From NCBI RefSeq assembly GCF_022869165.1, contig NZ_CP094929.1:2976001-3040000 (forward strand): a stretch of DNA of 64,000 nt, read 5' to 3'. Of the stretch, positions 61,404 to 64,000 are shown in pieces (position 1 is the stretch's first letter; each line of letters opens with the position of its first letter). Position numbers and translations under genes: made by a program. The notes below the pieces were generated by a model, which saw nothing but the letters and a program-made list of their open reading frames with translations, ran no database searches and was not told the origin of the DNA. Source of the stretch: Sphaerochaeta associata (lineage in GTDB: Bacteria; Spirochaetota; Spirochaetia; Sphaerochaetales; Sphaerochaetaceae).

Positions 61404-62810
61404 TCAAATATGTTCTACTATCTCAAACTCATACGACTGGAAATCTGCGTGCAGCTCAATAGACTCTGATTCTGTCTTCCAAGAAAGAATCAAATGCTGC
61501 TTATCATTGAGCTGTTGAGAGAACTCACCCTTGAACGCAGGATGTGTTGAGCGCAGTTCCATCAAAGCAAGAAGCTTTTGCACAACCGGTCGTTTCACTT
61601 CCTGTTCAATCTCTTCCAGGGTGTAATAGTGACGGTTGATGTTCCTGCCCTCTTTTGTTTCTTCCAGCAATTGGATGTCATTTTTACCTGCCAGCATCCC
61701 CACATAATAGACCTGGGGTGTACCAGGGGAGAAGAACTGCAGGGCACGGGCGAAAAGGTATGCCTTGTCATCCTCCCCGAGGGCTGAGTAATACGTGCAG
61801 TTGATCTGATAAATATCCAGGTTGTTGTACTTGGCCGTATTGTAAATGCGCTTCACATTCGCCCCGTAGGTGAACAGATGCTCCTTGGTCGCTTCAATCT
61901 CCTCGTCAGGGAGCAAACCTCGCACATCCACCACTCCGATGCCATCGTGGGTATCGAGGGTGGTGAACTGGTTTCTCGGACAAATCTCGTACCAGTTCGA
62001 AAGGTAGGAGGCTTCATGAAAGTACAAGGCATGCAATACGAGCATCGGCAGAGCGAAGTCATAGACCGGATAGCCATTTCTCGCAAGCTTCTCCTGAATT
62101 GAAAAGTGCTCGTGGATTTCTGGAAGAAGACCCACATCGTAGGCCCTAAGTACATCGGCACAACGCTTTAAAATCTCCCAAACCTTCGGCTCTACGAAGA
62201 AGCAATCGGTATCCTTTACTTTTGTCGTATAGGCAAAAGCATCGAGGCGAACCATGGCAGCCCCATGCTCAGCCAAGAACCTTAAGTTATCGTCGAGAAA
62301 GCGAAGCCCTTCCTCAGTCTCCAAGTTGAGGTCCACCTGATCATCACCAAAGGTGAACCAGATATTGCGCTTCGTCCCATCAAAGAAGGTAATTGAGCGG
62401 ATGGGGGCCAGCGGCTTGCGTTTGTAAATCCTGCCGATCTGCTCCTCGGTGGGTGTGCTCCCCCAGAACTTGTCGAAATCGATGAACAGATTTTTGTACT
62501 GTGAATCATCACCCTTATCAACGAAGTCTTGAAAATACTCGCTGCTCGTAGAGATGTGGTTGATCATATAGTCGAACATAAGATCATAATCGTCGGCAAG
62601 CTTTTTCATATCCGCCCAATCACCAAAGGAGGAGTCGATCTGACGATAGGTCATGGGGGCGAAGCCCCGGTCACCCGAGGAAGGGAAGAACGGCAGAACG
62701 TGAATGCCGGTTACGGCCTTTGAGAAATACTTGGAGACGACTTGTTCCAAATCGCTAAGATTGCGACCAAGAGAATCAGGATAGGTTATCAGCATTACAC
62801 CGTTCTTCAT
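61404..62810 (-). CDS. gtfA: sucrose phosphorylase (GH13 subfamily 18)
   Basis: A 468-residue enzyme that phosphorolyses sucrose or a related alpha-glucoside to glucose-1-phosphate. The start MKNGVMLITYPDSLG matches the known N-terminus of Bifidobacterium sucrose phosphorylase. Catalytic residues: nucleophile Asp190 (VRLDAFAY), acid/base Glu231 (LLPEIHEHF), stabiliser in TTLDTHDGIGVVDVRG with His288-Asp289. YYVGMLAGKNDIQLL and GRDINRHYY-like GRNINRHYYT are also conserved. Related GH13_18 members act on glucosylglycerol, glucosylglycerate or sucrose 6'-phosphate, so specificity needs testing. The start codon lies only seven bases after the promoter -10 box, with no ribosome site, implying a leaderless or near-leaderless mRNA. 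Confidence 0.9.
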   Translation of the reverse strand: MKNGVMLITYPDSLGRNLSDLEQVVSKYFSKAVTGIHVLPFFPSSGDRGFAPMTYRQIDSSFGDWADMKKLADDYDLMFDYMINHISTSSEYFQDFVDKGDDSQYKNLFIDFDKFWGSTPTEEQIGRIYKRKPLAPIRSITFFDGTKRNIWFTFGDDQVDLNLETEEGLRFLDDNLRFLAEHGAAMVRLDAFAYTTKVKDTDCFFVEPKVWEILKRCADVLRAYDVGLLPEIHEHFSIQEKLARNGYPVYDFALPMLVLHALYFHEASYLSNWYEICPRNQFTTLDTHDGIGVVDVRGLLPDEEIEATKEHLFTYGANVKRIYNTAKYNNLDIYQINCTYYSALGEDDKAYLFARALQFFSPGTPQVYYVGMLAGKNDIQLLEETKEGRNINRHYYTLEEIEQEVKRPVVQKLLALMELRSTHPAFKGEFSQQLNDKQHLILSWKTESESIELHADFQSYEFEIVEHI

Positions 62811-62817
62811 GTAATGC

Positions 62818-62846
62818 ACTATAAGAGAACAACATTCAACAGTCAA
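62818..62846 (-). promoter_or_regulatory. promoter of the sucrose phosphorylase gene
   Basis: TTGACT (62841-62846), 17-base spacer, TATAGT (62818-62823) on the minus strand form a near-consensus sigma-70 promoter. Seven bases separate the -10 from the ATG, so transcription should begin at or next to the start codon. Confidence 0.7.
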
Positions 62847-62866
62847 TTCTTCCTTGTATTTGCCCC

Positions 62867-62895
62867 TTGCATCCTCTTCATATCCTACCTATACT
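62867..62895 (+). promoter_or_regulatory. promoter of the rubrerythrin-like gene
   Basis: TTGCAT (62867-62872), 17-base spacer, TATACT (62890-62895), followed by a short leader with GAGGAGG before the ATG at 62917. It is divergent from the sucrose phosphorylase promoter. Confidence 0.65.
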
Positions 62896-62916
62896 GTAGG
62901 AAACGAGGAGGATGAA

Positions 62917-63396
62917 ATGGATCTATTTGACATCGCAATCAAGCTCGAGCAGGAAGGTGCTCAACTGTATAAGGAATTAGCAAAGAAGGCTCCGACAGAG
63001 GGCTTTGCCACCATCTTCAAGATGCTCGCCGACGATGAGAAGAAACATGAAAGCTATTTTAGGGCACTGCAAGGAAAGAGTGCCTTGGTAACGGTCAATT
63101 CCACGGTTCTCGAACAGGCAAAACAGGTATTCAAGGCCTTCGACCCCGAAAACTTTACTGTGACCGACGGCCAGATTCCTGCCTATGAGGAAGCTTTGGC
63201 AGTAGAGAAGAAAAGCATCGACTTCTATTCAGAGCAATTGTCTTCTCTAGAATTCGAAGCGGAAAAGAAAGCCCTTTCTCAGATTATCTCCGAAGAAAAG
63301 CGTCACTATGCAATTCTTGAAGAGATGCTCAAGCTCGTCACCCGCCCCCATCGCTGGGTTGAGGATGCCGAGTTCGGAGTACGGGAAGAGTATTAA
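62917..63396 (+). CDS. ferritin-like diiron protein of the rubrerythrin type
   Basis: A 159-residue four-helix protein with duplicated ExxH-type iron ligands: DIAIKLEQEGAQLYKELA and DDEKKHESYF in the first half, AVEKKSIDFYSEQL and EEKRHYAILEEM in the second. It lacks the C-terminal rubredoxin domain of classical rubrerythrin. Such proteins protect anaerobes by reducing peroxide. The ATG at 62917 follows GAGGAGG; the frame opens 21 codons earlier within the promoter. A hairpin terminator follows. Confidence 0.88.
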   Translation: MDLFDIAIKLEQEGAQLYKELAKKAPTEGFATIFKMLADDEKKHESYFRALQGKSALVTVNSTVLEQAKQVFKAFDPENFTVTDGQIPAYEEALAVEKKSIDFYSEQLSSLEFEAEKKALSQIISEEKRHYAILEEMLKLVTRPHRWVEDAEFGVREEY

Positions 63397-63404
63397 GGCT
63401 AGAC

Positions 63405-63438
63405 GGGCATGCTGAAACGGCATGCCCATTCCATTTTT
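63405..63438 (+). terminator. intrinsic terminator after the rubrerythrin-like gene
   Basis: GGGCATGC - TGAAACG - GCATGCCC is a perfect 8-base stem with a 7-base loop, followed by ATTCCATTTTT, nine bases after the stop codon. Confidence 0.8.
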
Positions 63439-63490
63439 CATCAATTCTCGCGTTTCGCAGAGGAGAATCAGACTAGAGCGGCAGAGTTTT

Positions 63491-63652
63491 TCAGAAGGTT
63501 TTTATAGCACGACCAAGTTCTGATGTTATTGCCTGTAGGATATCCTCTGAACTGAATCGTCTCTGGTCACTCTCAGCTTCCTGTTCTGCAAAGAGAAGGC
63601 TTTCATATACCAAATCAGCAACATCACGTTCATACTCTGTGTCTTGGCTCAT
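63491..63652 (-). CDS. small acidic hypothetical protein
   Basis: A predicted 53-residue protein from MSQDTEYERDVADLVYESL to the stop at 63491 (the frame opens 12 codons earlier). It is acidic and mostly helical, with no recognised domain. There is no clear ribosome site. It lies back-to-back with the AbiEi-like gene at the right edge, sharing a 99-base intergenic region. It could be a small regulatory or antitoxin-like protein, or a chance frame. Confidence 0.4.
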   Translation of the reverse strand: MSQDTEYERDVADLVYESLLFAEQEAESDQRRFSSEDILQAITSELGRAIKTF

Positions 63653-63714
63653 GGATTTAGCATACCATAGTACCAAGACGACCATCACAAATTCCTTTCG
63701 CCATACTCATGTTC

Positions 63715-63760
63715 TTGTTTTGTTTCCAAAATGCACTATAATTAGTGCATCATGGAAACA
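63715..63760 (+). promoter_or_regulatory. AbiEi-like gene promoter embedded in a 40-bp operator palindrome
   Basis: TTGTTT (63715-63720), 16-base spacer, TATAAT (63737-63742). The 40 bases 63721-63760 are an almost perfect palindrome: arms TGTTTCCA and ATGCACTA facing TAGTGCAT and TGGAAACA, with mismatch only at a 2-base step and the central TAAT. It covers spacer, -10, predicted start and the ATG at 63752. Confidence 0.7.
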
Positions 63761-64000
63761 AATGAACGTGCTTCATATCTCACATTCCGGTCTATCTTCT
63801 CTGAAATGGGTTGTTTCTCGATGAACCAAATACGCTTTGGTGGAGGATACAAGGTAGGCAGGAACTCCATCTCCCGTTGGGTCAAGGAGGGCAAGCTGAT
63901 ACAACTCAGACAGGGTATGTATGCGTTTCCTGAAGCATTGCAGGACGGGGACGCCCCGTTCTACATTGCCAACAAGCTCTATGCCCCATCCTATGTCAGC
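63752..64000 (+). CDS. AbiEi-like type IV antitoxin/regulator (3' end outside window)
   Basis: The first 83 residues of a protein beginning METNERASYLTFRSIFSEMG. The segment FSMNQIRFGGGYKVGRNSISRWVKEGKLIQLRQGMYAFPE resembles the winged-helix start of AbiEi-type antitoxins (a short helix-turn-helix ending in a GMYAF-like wing). It differs from the AbiEi protein at 40570-41328. The ATG is nine bases after the -10 box, so a near-leaderless mRNA is likely, and it lies within its own operator-like palindrome, fitting tight autoregulation. A toxin gene would be expected just beyond the right edge. Confidence 0.65.
   Translation, partial: METNERASYLTFRSIFSEMGCFSMNQIRFGGGYKVGRNSISRWVKEGKLIQLRQGMYAFPEALQDGDAPFYIANKLYAPSYVS

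Noticed and set aside
1-64000. CRISPR arrays, rRNA or tRNA genes
   Set aside because: No regularly spaced repeats were seen, and no intergenic gap shows cloverleaf-type or rRNA sequence that I could recognise.

Overview
The window reads as chromosomal DNA of a fermentative, carbohydrate-scavenging anaerobe, most likely a Sphaerochaeta-like spirochaete. That assignment is an inference from gene content: two Lpl-type oligosaccharide ABC importers with large non-lipoprotein binding proteins, a TRAP importer, a lysine 2,3-aminomutase cluster, sucrose phosphorylase, rubrerythrin and a cysteine-type sulfatase, with no respiratory genes seen. No rRNA, tRNA or CRISPR array was found.

Layout. (1) 1-11366 is a glycan-use locus: a long minus-strand operon (LplB/LplC permeases, YiaK-like reductase, TIM-barrel isomerase, PreA-like iron-sulfur flavoprotein, Gfo/Idh/MocA dehydrogenase, binding protein, heparinase II/III-type lyase running off the left edge) diverging from a GH43 glycosidase. 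(2) 11424-16463 combines lysine 2,3-aminomutase with three ATP-grasp ligases and two GNAT acetyltransferases, a candidate beta-lysine conjugate or osmolyte pathway; a tocopherol-cyclase-like protein and an MscS channel follow. (3) 18801-23541 holds a 1040-residue histidine kinase with a C-terminal GNAT domain and a divergent HD-GYP response regulator. (4) 23538-27622 has a 165-bp palindrome-bounded element and a methyltransferase / PARG-like / macro-domain / VWA run. (5) 27631-34089 is a sugar-acid module: Ldh-type and SDR dehydrogenases, mutarotase, TRAP transporter and GntR regulator, with similar operator-like sites at two promoters. (6) 34307-37894 holds an SsuA/NMT1-type ABC importer, an FMN reductase and a small membrane protein.

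(7) 37901-41398 is a type IV (AbiE) toxin-antitoxin locus whose toxin gene is split by a 1720-bp IS4-superfamily insertion sequence with 31-bp imperfect terminal repeats and a 5-bp target duplication; removing it restores the frame exactly. (8) 41491-52212 has a proline iminopeptidase and a second glycan operon (GH2, YesM/YesN two-component pair, binding protein, LplB/LplC, sulfatase), suggesting a sulfated glycan. (9) 52454-60124 is a dense minus-strand defence-like island: HEPN/RES NAD phosphorylase, sce7725, sce7726 (PD-(D/E)XK), HNH nuclease, nuclease-helicase of the DUF2075/Schlafen-like type, MazG pyrophosphohydrolase and a DUF3427-HNH protein. (10) 60197-64000 has an EF-hand alpha/beta-hydrolase lipoprotein, sucrose phosphorylase, rubrerythrin, a small protein, and the start of a second AbiEi-type antitoxin whose start codon lies inside a 40-bp operator-like palindrome.

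The strongest candidates for undescribed biology are the KamA/ATP-grasp/GNAT cluster, the sce7726-sce7725-RES trio, the MazG-helicase-HNH operon and the kinase-GNAT fusion. All functional calls come from reading motifs; no database search was run.
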